Positions 9,075-18,318 of a stretch of DNA of 64,000 nucleotides are shown here, piece after piece. The notes under the pieces were generated by a model. The model was not told where the DNA came from. It made no database searches and worked only from the letters and a program-made list of their open reading frames with translations. Location of the stretch: NCBI GenBank assembly GCA_965262505.1, contig CBDHFM010000030.1:62001-126000 (forward strand), in the 5' to 3' direction. How positions within the stretch are numbered: the first letter of the stretch is position 1; the number at the start of each line of letters is the position of its first letter. The position numbers and the translations under genes were made by a program. This DNA comes from JACPPO01 sp965262505. Its GTDB lineage: Bacteria > Acidobacteriota > Vicinamibacteria > Vicinamibacterales > UBA2999.

Positions 9075-9854
9075 TCAGTTCGTCGCGAAGCAGTAGAGCT
9101 TGCCGACGCCATGTGTCCTTACCAGCGCGGTCTGGCTGCAGCCGCGGGTGCCGTGCGATGAATTCCAGGAGCCGTTACCGCCCCCGTTCCGATCGGGGAA
9201 CCCTATCTGAACATTCGGCCTACCCGGGCTGGCTTCCAGCCCGCCTTGCGCCTGTCCAGGGTCAGGGTCTCTATTGCTTGTCCAGTTGTCGCACGTGTAG
9301 TCGAGGTCTGGCGGGTACGCCCGGCCGTCGAGTTGTGAACCGGTCAGGATCTCGTGTCGGTTGCTGTATGGCGTCGTCTTGACGTACTCCCAGTCGCCAT
9401 CCCTGACAGCTTCCTGGTAGTCATTCAGTCCAGGCACGATCTGGCCCCTCTCGGTAAGTCCCGACTGCTTTGTCAGATTGTTACCAAGCCGTGCGAGTTC
9501 CAGCGTATCTCCATGAAGATGAGCGACGTCGCGGGCGATCATCACGCCATCGAAGTTGTACCAGGGGCCCGTGCCGATTCGATCGCGCGCGTTGACGGCC
9601 GGCTGGCCAGGCCGAGCCTGCGTGCTGAGATACGCCTGCCAGGTCCGGCCGCCGGCGCCGACGGCTTCAGCGAGATTTCGACAGTGCGCGTCGGCACCGG
9701 CTAGTCCGCCCAGATTGCCGCCGTCGCCGATAGGCTCGCTCGTGACGAAGAAGGTCATCGGCGTGCCGCCTGGCATGCCTTGCTGGGCCGTTGCCACGGA
9801 GGGCTCCAGGCCAGACAGAGCTAGGATTGCGGTGAGAATCAAGAACGGTTTCAT
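9075..9854 (-). CDS. Exported lectin-like / DUF1554-type protein (tandem copy 1)
   Basis: 259 residues from the preferred ATG 9854, which has GGAG six bases upstream; ATG 9860 and TTG 9866 are also in frame. It has a signal peptide with cleavage near TAQQ. The body repeats the landmarks of its neighbour: MTFFVTSEPIGDGGNLGG, GADAHCRNLA, TWQAYLST, GTGPWYN, DGRAYPPDLDYTCDNWTS and GCSQ...LYCF. Together the two genes are a local duplication with clear divergence in the middle and C-terminal parts. Transcription probably starts in the short region before the divergent gene at 9954. Secretion and carbohydrate binding are family inferences. Confidence 0.65.
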   Translation of the reverse strand: MKPFLILTAILALSGLEPSVATAQQGMPGGTPMTFFVTSEPIGDGGNLGGLAGADAHCRNLAEAVGAGGRTWQAYLSTQARPGQPAVNARDRIGTGPWYNFDGVMIARDVAHLHGDTLELARLGNNLTKQSGLTERGQIVPGLNDYQEAVRDGDWEYVKTTPYSNRHEILTGSQLDGRAYPPDLDYTCDNWTSNRDPDPGQAQGGLEASPGRPNVQIGFPDRNGGGNGSWNSSHGTRGCSQTALVRTHGVGKLYCFATN

Positions 9855-9953
9855 GTGCATCTCCAAATGATCACTCCGGCGATCATAGCCTCGGTGGCGA
9901 CGCGAACCTTCGGCGTCCTGCCAGACGACAGATTAGACTAATGGAGCATCGTT

Positions 9954-10862
9954 ATGAAATATTTCTGTGCCGTTATGGTCGCCGCGGCCGTCGTGACCCC
10001 GGCATCCGGTCAGACTACTAATAGCGACTACGAGGTTGCGATCTTCGGAGCGCCTCCTGATGGTGAGCAAGAGTGGGGCGACACCATATCGGTCGCCGCG
10101 GATGGCAATGGATCGATCCTGGTGCTCCGGCGCGCCGAGCCACCCGTGGTCGTTTTCAACCGTGCCGGAGAACTCCAGGGTGTCTGGGGTGAGGGGCTGT
10201 TTCCCGACAAGCACAGCATTGACGTCGACGCCGAGGGTTTCGTCTGGATCACGGATCGAACCGATCAGATGGTCTACAAGTTCACGATGGAGGGACAGCA
10301 GCTTCTCGCGCTTGGGACAAAAGGCGTCGCGGGTGACAACGGTTCGACGGATGCCTTCAACCGTCCGAGTGACGTTGCGGTCGCGCCGAATGGCGACATC
10401 TTTGTAGCGGACGGGTACGGTAACTCCCGAATCGTCCATTTTTCCAGTGACGGGAGATTCATCAAGATCATCGGTGGCACTCAGGGAACGGGGCCGGGCG
10501 AATTCGATCTTCCGCACGGTGTGGTGTTCGATTCGAGGGGACGCCTGATTGTCCTGGACCGTCAGAACACAACGAAGACTCCCCGCATTCAGGTTTTTGA
10601 TCAGGATGGGCGGTTCATCGAGCAGTGGACCGACCTGGGCTTGATGCAGCCTTCGGGACTTGCGATTTCGGAAGATGACACTGTCTATGTGGGGGAAACC
10701 GATGGCGAGAAAATCACTATAGTGAAGGACGGCATCGTTATCGGTGTGATCGGCGGCCTCGAGTCTCGAGCGCACAACATCAATTTGGATCGTGGGACCG
10801 AGGCACTATACATCGCCGACTCCAACCCCCCGGGGCAGATCAAGGTTGTCGTCAAGAAATAG
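9954..10862 (+). CDS. Exported NHL-type beta-propeller protein
   Basis: 302 residues with a signal peptide ending near ASGQ (residue 20). Repeats include HSIDVDAEGFVWITD, PSDVAVAPNGDIFVADGYG and LPHGVVFDSRGRLIVLD, the NHL blade pattern of peptidyl-alpha-hydroxyglycine lyase-like proteins. It ends in a Lys-rich tail and is followed after 12 bp by the DUF6152 fusion at 10875, so the two are likely cotranscribed. It shares the fold with the lipoprotein at 6875-8161 but is shorter and lacks a lipobox. Enzymatic activity cannot be claimed from sequence. Confidence 0.7.
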   Translation: MKYFCAVMVAAAVVTPASGQTTNSDYEVAIFGAPPDGEQEWGDTISVAADGNGSILVLRRAEPPVVVFNRAGELQGVWGEGLFPDKHSIDVDAEGFVWITDRTDQMVYKFTMEGQQLLALGTKGVAGDNGSTDAFNRPSDVAVAPNGDIFVADGYGNSRIVHFSSDGRFIKIIGGTQGTGPGEFDLPHGVVFDSRGRLIVLDRQNTTKTPRIQVFDQDGRFIEQWTDLGLMQPSGLAISEDDTVYVGETDGEKITIVKDGIVIGVIGGLESRAHNINLDRGTEALYIADSNPPGQIKVVVKK

Positions 10863-10874
10863 TTGGTAGGGATC

Positions 10875-11888
10875 ATGAGGATACTGCTTGCGGTTACCGC
10901 GGGAATGATTCTCGTCACTTCAACCGCATCGGGCCATCACAGTCCCGCGGGTTTCAGGCTGGACTCGCAGGTAACCATTCAAGGCACTGTCAGCCGAGTG
11001 GACTGGCGCAACCCACACGTCTATATCTACGTTGACACGACGAACGGGGCTGGCGAAGAGCTTGAATGGACGATCGAGACCGATCCGGTGCCGATTCTGA
11101 CCCGAAATGGTTGGAGTGCGGAATCCATAGCCCCCGGAGATTTAGTAACGGTACGGGCGAATCCCGACAGGAATGCCCAACGGAATCATGCTCTGCTCAT
11201 CTCCATCGGGCTTGAAAATGGTGTCGTCTTAACACCTCGATCGAACGGTGTAGACGTTGCGTCACGCGCGTCCAGTTTGTCTGGCGTGTGGGACGCCATG
11301 CGGGGATTCAACCAGCGGCGCCTCGTCGATCTCAAGTCGGACGGTGTCGCGGCGACGGAAAAGGGCAGAGCCTCAGAGCTGGCGTATTCCTTATCAGCTA
11401 ACCCGGTGGCAGACTGTGTTCCTTTCCCGTCACCATTCCTGCCGCTCCTGCCTTACCTGAACGAGATCGAGCTTCGCGACGACACGGTCGTTATCCGAAG
11501 CGAGTTCTTCAACGTCGACCGAACCGTGTATATGGATGGGCGCGGACATCCCGAGAATGGCGCGCGGACCAACCAGGGCCACTCTATCGGACGGTGGGAG
11601 GACGACGTTCTGGTCGTCGATACGACACACTTTGAAGACCACCTGATAGGTAACAACCCCCTGATAACCTACATTCAGGCCATACCCTCCGGGGCTCAAA
11701 AGCATGTCGTCGAGAGGTACCAGCTCAGCGAAGACGGAACTCGACTTATGATCGACTTCGTTGTCGAGGATCCTGAGTACCTGGCGGAGCCCTTCACAGC
11801 ACACATGGAGTGGGACTACGCCCCGGCGCTTGAGCTAATGCGATTCGGCTGCGATCCAGAGGAGGCGAGGCGTTTCACGTTTCAGTGA
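10875..11888 (+). CDS. DUF6152 / WEGDT-partner fusion protein (exported)
   Basis: About 337 residues. The signal peptide ends at TASG, directly before His-His (residues 20-21). The DUF6152 domain (to ~115) has a GTVSRVDWRNPHVYIYVD motif carrying the second conserved His. After a linker the second half is the partner domain: TVYMDGRGHPE, GHSIGRWEDDVLVVDTTHFE, a VVERYQLSEDG strand and a VEDPEYLAEP segment. These two domains are separate adjacent genes elsewhere in the window, so the fusion implies physical association. ATG 10875 has GTAGGGA upstream; a TTG at 10863 is less likely. It follows the propeller gene closely. Confidence 0.75.
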   Translation: MRILLAVTAGMILVTSTASGHHSPAGFRLDSQVTIQGTVSRVDWRNPHVYIYVDTTNGAGEELEWTIETDPVPILTRNGWSAESIAPGDLVTVRANPDRNAQRNHALLISIGLENGVVLTPRSNGVDVASRASSLSGVWDAMRGFNQRRLVDLKSDGVAATEKGRASELAYSLSANPVADCVPFPSPFLPLLPYLNEIELRDDTVVIRSEFFNVDRTVYMDGRGHPENGARTNQGHSIGRWEDDVLVVDTTHFEDHLIGNNPLITYIQAIPSGAQKHVVERYQLSEDGTRLMIDFVVEDPEYLAEPFTAHMEWDYAPALELMRFGCDPEEARRFTFQ

Positions 11889-11930
11889 CTTAGCTGGTAG
11901 CCCGCTGACTCAGTCCGAGACCTCGGCTGA

Positions 11931-13196
11931 CTAGTGGGAGAGTACGGGCTCCACGTCATACGCCGCGAACGTCTCAAGATCCTGTCCGCTCAACGTCGAT
12001 CCGGCGGTGCCGATCAGCGGTATCGATCGCTCGAAGACCGCATAGGAGATCGGCTCTTCATTCTCGTAGCCGATTCGCCTCCGGCGCGCCTCGTCGAGTA
12101 AGTGATAGCGAACCATGATGTCCAGCGCGACCGGTGCCGGGTCAGCGGCCATATCGACGGTAAACGTGTAGGTCCGCCGCATCCCGTTCGGCAGGCGGGT
12201 GTCCCAGAGGTCGACGATGAAAGGTCGCCACATGATCGTCCGCTTCAGCCGGTGGGTCCTTTCTTCGAGCACGCGCCCATCTTCGCCCATCAGTCTGAAT
12301 TCGACGGTCAGATGGCGATCCGGCACCCCGGTGGGGAGGTAGTGAGCCGCACCCGTGTTTCGCACGCCGACGGTGGCGGTCCGCTCGCCACCTCCGGTAT
12401 CGCTCATCTCCACATCGACCGCAAGTGCCTGTCGAACGGTTTCCGAATCATGTCCACCTCGGAACAGATGCATTCGGCTCGGTCTTGTGGCGCCTCCTGC
12501 TACCAGGGGGCGCTCCACGGCCGGCATATGGCAGCTCGTGCAGTCGGGAGGGCTGCCGCCGCCCTCCATGATCTCGGCGACCGTTCCACACGGCGGAATC
12601 CGGTAAAAAGTATCCCACCGCCGGCCCGTCGCCACGTGGCATCGCCGGCAGACACCGCTCCCATCCGTCATGTCCGGGTCGCGACGGGTGGCGTGTGGGG
12701 CGCTGGTATCACCAAACGGACCGATGATGACCCCGTCGCGGACGTGGCAGACGGCGCACGTCACACCCTCGTCTCGGAGCGCCGCATCGAAGGACTCATT
12801 CGGAGCCAGGATCGGCTTGAACTTCTCGCGATCCTCAAAGCCCAGGACAAGATTCTCCTGCTGGTCCTGTAACGGCGTGTGGCAATTGAGACAAATTTGC
12901 TGGGAGCGGTCGAACTCGAAGTCCACCTGGAAGTAGGGATCGGTCCAGGCGTGAGCATGCATGCTGGTCGCCCATTCTCGGTACGCATCCTGGTGACAGG
13001 CCCCGCACTCTCGCGCCGAGAGAGTCGTCAGGCCGGCTGGAATGGCATCGGCGATCGGGCGCTCGAACTCTTCGGTCACCACGAAGATGTTCATGGGTCT
13101 GACCATTCGATAGGCCATGAAGGCGGTCAGGACAACCGTCATGCCAACGATGAGCGCTCGCTTCGATGGGACCTTCACGGGATACCGCCAAGCCAA
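11931..13196 (-). CDS. Pentaheme c-type cytochrome (cytochrome c554-like), membrane-anchored
   Basis: 421 residues (TTG start; an alternative GTG at 13178 would shorten it by six). An uncleaved-looking anchor spans 15-35. Five heme c motifs are visible: CGACH (64-68), CLNCH (102-106), CAVCH (147-151), CRRCH (183-187) and CTSCH (219-223). Additional His residues (SMHAHAW, PHATRRD, MHLFRGGHD) could be distal ligands. The C-terminal 180 residues form a heme-free beta-rich domain. The multiheme region resembles cytochrome c554-type proteins. It is divergently oriented to the diheme cytochrome at 13286 across an 89-bp gap, suggesting shared regulation of an exported electron-transfer module. Confidence 0.8.
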   Translation of the reverse strand: MAWRYPVKVPSKRALIVGMTVVLTAFMAYRMVRPMNIFVVTEEFERPIADAIPAGLTTLSARECGACHQDAYREWATSMHAHAWTDPYFQVDFEFDRSQQICLNCHTPLQDQQENLVLGFEDREKFKPILAPNESFDAALRDEGVTCAVCHVRDGVIIGPFGDTSAPHATRRDPDMTDGSGVCRRCHVATGRRWDTFYRIPPCGTVAEIMEGGGSPPDCTSCHMPAVERPLVAGGATRPSRMHLFRGGHDSETVRQALAVDVEMSDTGGGERTATVGVRNTGAAHYLPTGVPDRHLTVEFRLMGEDGRVLEERTHRLKRTIMWRPFIVDLWDTRLPNGMRRTYTFTVDMAADPAPVALDIMVRYHLLDEARRRRIGYENEEPISYAVFERSIPLIGTAGSTLSGQDLETFAAYDVEPVLSH

Positions 13197-13285
13197 TTGT
13201 AGCCCGCACGCATTTATGGCCTATATTTATCCAGTCGGGTCTCTGTCTTGCACCTCCATGGTGCCTCTGAAAGAAGGAAAAGAAC

Positions 13286-14425
13286 ATGAAGGTCGGGCGG
13301 AAGCAAACGATTCGTGGCGCCGTGGGGACAGTGATCGTGTGCCTTCTGGGCATTGCGTCAGTGGACGGTCAGTCCGGGCCGGAACAGGACCCGCAGCTGG
13401 CGGAGGATATTTTCATTAACGTCCCGGTCCTAGGCGGAGTTCCCGTGGACGAATTCATGGACACGATGGGGATGTTTTCCAACGCCCTGAACATGAACTG
13501 CACGGATTGCCACACTCCGAACAGCATGGATACCTGGGAAGGCTTTGCGGAGGAGACCCCGTTGAAGCAGACTGCGCGCAGGATGATGGCGATGGTGAAC
13601 ACCATCAACGGGGACAACTTCGGTGGAGTCCGCCGTGTGACCTGCTTTACGTGCCATCGCGGCGACCAACGCCCCGCGGCCGTGGCAAAGCTCAGCGTGC
13701 AGTACGGTGTCCCGGCAGAAGATCCCAATGAGTTTCAGATCTTTCCCGGCTTCGGGACGCCCTCCATCGATGACGTGTTTGGAGCGTACATCCAGGCACT
13801 TGGTGGGGCGGAGAGCCTGGCCAACCTGACAGGCTTCGTCGCCAGGGGGACGTACTCGGGATACGACACGGATTTCCAGGACGTTCCGACGGAAGTCTTC
13901 GTCCAAGCTCCGGACCAGGTGGCCACCGTCGTCCAGGGATTCTACGGAGACACCGTCAAGACGTACGACGGCCGTGACGCGTGGGTCGCGGCAGGAGACA
14001 GGCCGGTGCCGTTGATGCGGCTGACCGGCGGGAACCTGGACGGTGCCAGGATCGAAGCGCTTCTCGCTTTTCCAGCCGGGATCCAGCAGGCCTTCAGCCA
14101 ATGGCGGGTCAACGTTACTGCGATCGACAATCGGGAGGTGTTGGTGGTTCAGGGAACCAACCCCGGAGAGCTGCCGGTGAATCTGTACTTCGACGACGCC
14201 GGCCTCTTGGTGCGGTCGCTGCGGTGGACCGAAACGGCGGTCGGCATCGTTCCAACGCAGGTCGACTACGGCGACTATCGCGAGGTCTCCGGCGTGCAGT
14301 TTCCTTTTCGCATGACGACGACCTGGACAAACGGGGAGTCCACCACGCAGCTCAGCGAGGTACAACCGAACGTGTCGATCGATGCGGCGAGGTTCGCTCG
14401 ACCAGCCCCGGCAGTGCCGCGGTAG
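13286..14425 (+). CDS. Diheme cytochrome c, reaction-centre cytochrome c subunit family (paralogue 2)
   Basis: 379 residues with a signal peptide to about residue 29. Heme motifs are CTDCH (72-76) and CFTCH (120-124), and the helix before the first contains Met58, Met61 and Met63 as possible axial ligands. The sequence around INVPVLGGVPVDEFMDTMG is colinear with the copies at 1354 and 57148. The C-terminal domain ends with VQPNVSIDAARFARP, as in copy 1. The start has AAGGAAAAG upstream. It is divergent from the pentaheme cytochrome. The likely role is periplasmic electron transfer; the partner redox enzyme is not identified, though the Tat flavoprotein at 4866 lacks its own heme. Confidence 0.8.
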   Translation: MKVGRKQTIRGAVGTVIVCLLGIASVDGQSGPEQDPQLAEDIFINVPVLGGVPVDEFMDTMGMFSNALNMNCTDCHTPNSMDTWEGFAEETPLKQTARRMMAMVNTINGDNFGGVRRVTCFTCHRGDQRPAAVAKLSVQYGVPAEDPNEFQIFPGFGTPSIDDVFGAYIQALGGAESLANLTGFVARGTYSGYDTDFQDVPTEVFVQAPDQVATVVQGFYGDTVKTYDGRDAWVAAGDRPVPLMRLTGGNLDGARIEALLAFPAGIQQAFSQWRVNVTAIDNREVLVVQGTNPGELPVNLYFDDAGLLVRSLRWTETAVGIVPTQVDYGDYREVSGVQFPFRMTTTWTNGESTTQLSEVQPNVSIDAARFARPAPAVPR

Positions 14426-14457
14426 GTCGAGGCGTCTTCATCGTACGCGCAGCGTGA

Positions 14458-15342
14458 TCAATTCGCACCGGCTCCGAAGCTGCCCGGATCACGAACTCTC
14501 TCGTTGAAATTCTCCACTTCGTTCATCGGCGCGCAAGTCGCCTCCGTTAGGCCTGAGAACAATCCGGTCCATCCAAAGAACGTCAGCTCCTCGCGCGGGA
14601 GTCGGCTGAAGATCTTGGTGTCCGACACCCAGGGGGCAGTGTAGAACGTCGGGTCATCGAGCGTGATGTGAAGCTCGATGGTGTCGGCGCCAGTCCGCCG
14701 GTAGCGTTCCTCAAACCGCGCGTCGACACTTTTCGGAAAGCCGTATATATCCATCCACGCTCGGTCATCAAGGCCGACTGTCGTGACGACAAACGTATCT
14801 CCTTGCCACTCGCCAACCGAGTGTCCATACCATGCAGGCCCAAGGTTATCGAGGGTCTCGCCTGCGGGCACGTCTCGCCCGTCTGTCCAGAGTTCGCGCA
14901 GCGTGTGTTCCCACTGGAACAATTGGAGCCAGCGGCCCTCCAACTGAACGAATTCGACCGGCTCAGGATCGAGAACAAGCCGTGGAAATCCGTTCGGATT
15001 GCATTGATGGGTGGGGTCGTTTCCGTCTGCGGGCAGCGTGACGGCCCTGACAAAACCTGGATGTTCTCCGTTCAGCGGCTCGCCTAGGAAACGTCCGCGG
15101 GTCGGCCTACTCTCGTTCAGCCTCGCCTCGCCCTCCGGCGTCATCGTAGGAACATCCGCGCTGATGCTGCGGTGCCCACTCGTGATCTCCCAGAATCCGG
15201 AGAGATCGTGGGGATCGAATGCGCCTGACGCGGCTCCTGCAATCTCCTGTGCCTGGCGCGGACCTGCGTCCGAGAGGACCGGCCAGAAGAGCAAGAGCGC
15301 CGACATCAGTCCCGGCACCCAGCCGATGAAACGAGAGCGCAT
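14458..15342 (-). CDS. WEGDT-partner family exported protein
   Basis: About 294 residues from ATG 15342, which has GGAGG upstream; the longer frame to 15408 has no ribosome site and overlaps the preceding gene. It has a signal peptide with a strongly hydrophobic core. Family landmarks follow: DLSGFWE, CNPNGFPR, an RELWTDGRDVP segment, YGHSVGEWQGDTFVVTT, a VDARFEERYRR strand and a LDDPTFYTAPW segment, then FFGWTGLFSGLT and CAPMNEVENFN. It follows the DUF6152 gene 15401-15799 after 58 bp on the same strand, one of the recurrent pairs. Its C-terminus is the best match to the truncated gene at 1-269. Function is unknown. Confidence 0.7.
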   Translation of the reverse strand: MRSRFIGWVPGLMSALLLFWPVLSDAGPRQAQEIAGAASGAFDPHDLSGFWEITSGHRSISADVPTMTPEGEARLNESRPTRGRFLGEPLNGEHPGFVRAVTLPADGNDPTHQCNPNGFPRLVLDPEPVEFVQLEGRWLQLFQWEHTLRELWTDGRDVPAGETLDNLGPAWYGHSVGEWQGDTFVVTTVGLDDRAWMDIYGFPKSVDARFEERYRRTGADTIELHITLDDPTFYTAPWVSDTKIFSRLPREELTFFGWTGLFSGLTEATCAPMNEVENFNERVRDPGSFGAGAN

Positions 15343-15400
15343 TCCAGAGCCTCCCGGTCCGATTCGAGGATTCTCGTATAGGACGTCCACAGCGCCCCGA

Positions 15401-15799
15401 TCAGTCAAGCGGATTCCCCCGCTCCCGCGACATTATTTCAGTGCCATCGTCGAGAATGACTTTCACCACAATCCCGACGGGCGCACCCTGACGGGAGGGA
15501 TTGACCAGCGCGGTTATTTCCTGGCCGATCCGAAGCGTTCGCCTGCTGTAGCCCTGCCTAGCCAGGGTGCTGACGTTGCTGTTTTCAAAGCCCCAATTGA
15601 CGACGTTACCGTTGTCATCCGCCACGTCCATGAAAATGACCACATGGGGATTGGCCCATCGGACTTCCGTCACAGTGCCGTTCAACGTGACCGAATTCTG
15701 CATGTCGTACGCATCCCCACGTCCGTGATGCGCGGATAGCGGTCCAGCGAGTATTGAGAGACCCGCTGCGAGCGCGAAGAATGCCACTGACTTATTCAT
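15401..15799 (-). CDS. DUF6152 family exported protein
   Basis: 132 residues. The signal peptide ends PLSA immediately before His-His (24-25), so the mature chain should begin HHGRGD. The core has GTVTEVRWANPHVVIFMDV with the conserved NPH histidine, a WGFENSNVSTLARQGYSR segment and a DDGTEI end, the usual DUF6152 layout. The start has GAGGGGG upstream. The WEGDT partner at 14458 follows on the same strand, indicating a two-gene operon. The 172 bp upstream (15800-15971), divergent to the aldolase gene, probably holds promoters for both, but I could not fix them. Confidence 0.8.
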   Translation of the reverse strand: MNKSVAFFALAAGLSILAGPLSAHHGRGDAYDMQNSVTLNGTVTEVRWANPHVVIFMDVADDNGNVVNWGFENSNVSTLARQGYSRRTLRIGQEITALVNPSRQGAPVGIVVKVILDDGTEIMSRERGNPLD

Positions 15800-15971
15800 C
15801 GATACCCCCTCGAAATCCCTGGTCCTTACAGTGTGAGCTCCAGCGAGAGATCGCCTTCTGGCGCCCCCTGCTTCTGACAGTGCATATTATGCCCGATGAC
15901 TGGAGGAGCCGGCGCGTCCGTATATACTGCCCCCGGGTCCAGGCACGAATTGCTGATTTGGAGTGAGAGAT

Positions 15972-16739
15972 ATGAACGCGACCGACAGAGTGCTCAACGA
16001 ACTTGTCGTTGCCAACCGCGTCCTCTCGAATGAAAACATCGTGGATGCATACGGCCACGTCAGTATTCGTCACCCAGACGACCCCAGCCGATTCCTCATG
16101 GCCCGCTCTCTCCCGCCCGAGATGGTCGAACGTGAGGACATCATGGAGTTTTCGGTTTCCGACGCCAGTCCGATCGGCGATGATCGCCAGCCGGCCATCG
16201 AACGGTTCATTCATAGCGGCATATTCGAGGCCCGCCCGGATGTCCAGGCCGTCGTGCATGCGCACGCCGAGGACACGTTGCCCTTCGGGATCACCGACGT
16301 TCCGCTCAAGCCGGTGATCCACTCCGGGAGCTTCATCGGAAGCCATGTTCCGGTCTGGGACATCGCCGATAACTTCGGAGACACGAACATGCTGGTGACC
16401 AACGTTCTGCAGGGCCGCGACCTGGCGGGTTGTCTGGGTAACAACAACGTTGCATTGATGCGAGGACACGGATTTGCCGCTGCGGCGCGAACGCTGATCG
16501 AAGCCGTTCGGCTGTCTGTGTATCTACCACGTAATGCGCGGGTGCAGATGGCTGCGATGCGGATGGGCACGTTCAAGCTGGTGTCCGAGGGCGAAATCGC
16601 GGCACGGACAACGACGTATAAACCATTTCAAATCTGGCGCGCATGGCAATACTGGGCACACCGCGCCGGATGCAGTCACCTCGTCGGCGAGGCCTCCGGC
16701 GCCGAGGTCAAGGACGTAGGCAAGACACCGGCATCGTAA
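15972..16739 (+). CDS. Class II aldolase/adducin family protein (cytoplasmic)
   Basis: 255 residues without a signal peptide. The zinc-aldolase fold is indicated by Glu77 (AIERFIH), His96 and His98 (VVHAHAED) and His166 (MRGHG), the positions used by L-fuculose-phosphate aldolase relatives for metal and catalysis. Many members act on non-sugar substrates, including decarboxylation of aromatic acids, so the substrate is left open. ATG 15972 has GGAG about nine bases upstream; a GTG at 15963 is in frame but worse placed. The SLC13-type transporter starts 18 bp downstream, suggesting uptake and processing of a carboxylate. An exported relative is at 46522. Confidence 0.75.
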   Translation: MNATDRVLNELVVANRVLSNENIVDAYGHVSIRHPDDPSRFLMARSLPPEMVEREDIMEFSVSDASPIGDDRQPAIERFIHSGIFEARPDVQAVVHAHAEDTLPFGITDVPLKPVIHSGSFIGSHVPVWDIADNFGDTNMLVTNVLQGRDLAGCLGNNNVALMRGHGFAAAARTLIEAVRLSVYLPRNARVQMAAMRMGTFKLVSEGEIAARTTTYKPFQIWRAWQYWAHRAGCSHLVGEASGAEVKDVGKTPAS

Positions 16740-16757
16740 GAGGTTGGAGCAACCCAA

Positions 16758-18260
16758 ATGACTGCAACCGAGCCTGGCTCCTCGCAAGGGCTGCCGTCGG
16801 CCAGCGCGAGTACGTTGGTTCTCAAGTTCGCCTCAGGCCCTATGGTCGCGTTGGCCCTCTATTTGGTGCCCTATGGCGGCGTGCCGCTCGAGGGGCGGGT
16901 CGCGCTGAGCGTCTTCGGCTGGATGGTCATGTGGTGGATGGCGCGGCCCGTGCCATGGGCCATCTCTTCAATACTCCCCCTCATTCTGTTCCCGGTGTTC
17001 AACGTCATGAATGTCGGCCAGACCGTTGCCCTGTACGGACAGAACATCTTCTTCTGGATCTGGGGAACCATTCTCATGGGCTACGCCATGGACCGCCATG
17101 GCCTGGCGAAGCGTTTCGCCCTGTGGTTCATGTCGCTGCAATGGGTCAATGGCAGCGCAAGCCGCACGGCGTTCGGCTTCATGCTGGTGACCGGGCTGAT
17201 TTCGATGCTGCTCTCCGATGCAGCCACGGTTGCGGTGATGATCCCGGTCGCGGTGTCTCTCGTGGCCTTTGTCCGCAGCGTCCAGCCGCAGAAAGGTCCG
17301 GGTAGATCCAATTTCGGTGCGTTCCTCGCACTGGGGGCGCTCTACGGGAGCGTTGCGGGCGGAACCGCCACCATCGCCGGCATTCCCCATAACGCCTTGA
17401 GCGTGGCATTGCTGGAAGGACTGAGCGGAAGGACGCTGGGTTGGTTTGAATGGATGCGGGCAGGGTTCCCGGTGTTCGTGGTCTTGCTCTTGGTCTTTTA
17501 TTTCGTTTTGCGATTCTTCCTGCCGCCGGAATTCAAGGTCGTTCCAGGTGGCGTCGAGTTTCTCCGACAAGAACGGCTGCAGCTCGGCCCCCTGTCCGCC
17601 GGCGAGCGGTCGACACTGTTCGTCTTCGCGATGATGGTGGCGTTATTCGTCCTGCCGGCACTGTTGGGACTGACGCTCGAAGCCGGCAGCCCTGTGACGG
17701 CCTGGGCCCGCAGAGGGCTGAATCTGTATGTGGTTCCACCGATCGTGCTGCTCTTGCTGTTTAGCACGCCGGTGAATTGGAGGCAGGGCCAGTTCGTTCT
17801 TGGGTGGCGGGACGCGGTGGCGCACACCCCTTGGGACATCATGATTCTCGTGACCTCGGCCGCTGGTGTCGTCGGTGCGCTGGTGGAGTTTGGCTTCGTA
17901 GACCTGGCCGGGGGCGCGGTGGCAGGACTCGGATTGGGAAGCGTGTCGCTGGCCTTTGTCGCCTCCTTCGTTGTCGCTTTCAGCACCAACTTGATCTCCG
18001 GAGTCGCGGCCACGAGCTTTTTCGGCAGCATCTTCATTCCGGCCGCCGAGCAGGTCGGCCTGAACCCGGCAACGATGGCGATCTTGATTCCGAACGCCGC
18101 CGTGGGGATTGCTCTTCCGTGGGCGGGAGCCTCGTGTGGCACCGCCTTCGCCACGGGCCAGATCGAGATGAAGGACATGATTCGGATCGGGATGGTCGCG
18201 ACGCTGGTGTTTGCCGTCGCTATCGCGGCAGTGCATCTCCTGATGGCGCCGTTTGTTTGA
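16758..18260 (+). CDS. SLC13/DASS-family carboxylate or anion transporter
   Basis: 500 residues with a dozen or so hydrophobic segments. Two signature regions are seen: GSVAGGTATIAGIPHN near residue 200, in the place of the first Ser-Asn-Thr/GTPPN-type motif, and FSTNLISGVAATSFFGSIF near 410. The length and topology fit sodium-coupled dicarboxylate or sulfate transporters of the divalent anion:sodium symporter family. It follows the class II aldolase with its own GGAG site, so the two are likely one operon bringing in and metabolising an organic acid. The substrate is not resolvable from sequence. Confidence 0.8.
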   Translation: MTATEPGSSQGLPSASASTLVLKFASGPMVALALYLVPYGGVPLEGRVALSVFGWMVMWWMARPVPWAISSILPLILFPVFNVMNVGQTVALYGQNIFFWIWGTILMGYAMDRHGLAKRFALWFMSLQWVNGSASRTAFGFMLVTGLISMLLSDAATVAVMIPVAVSLVAFVRSVQPQKGPGRSNFGAFLALGALYGSVAGGTATIAGIPHNALSVALLEGLSGRTLGWFEWMRAGFPVFVVLLLVFYFVLRFFLPPEFKVVPGGVEFLRQERLQLGPLSAGERSTLFVFAMMVALFVLPALLGLTLEAGSPVTAWARRGLNLYVVPPIVLLLLFSTPVNWRQGQFVLGWRDAVAHTPWDIMILVTSAAGVVGALVEFGFVDLAGGAVAGLGLGSVSLAFVASFVVAFSTNLISGVAATSFFGSIFIPAAEQVGLNPATMAILIPNAAVGIALPWAGASCGTAFATGQIEMKDMIRIGMVATLVFAVAIAAVHLLMAPFV

Positions 18261-18318
18261 CCAGGAATTCTGTTGGCCTAAATTTCACAAGGAGAGGAGA
18301 CAACACATGCCCAAGGTA

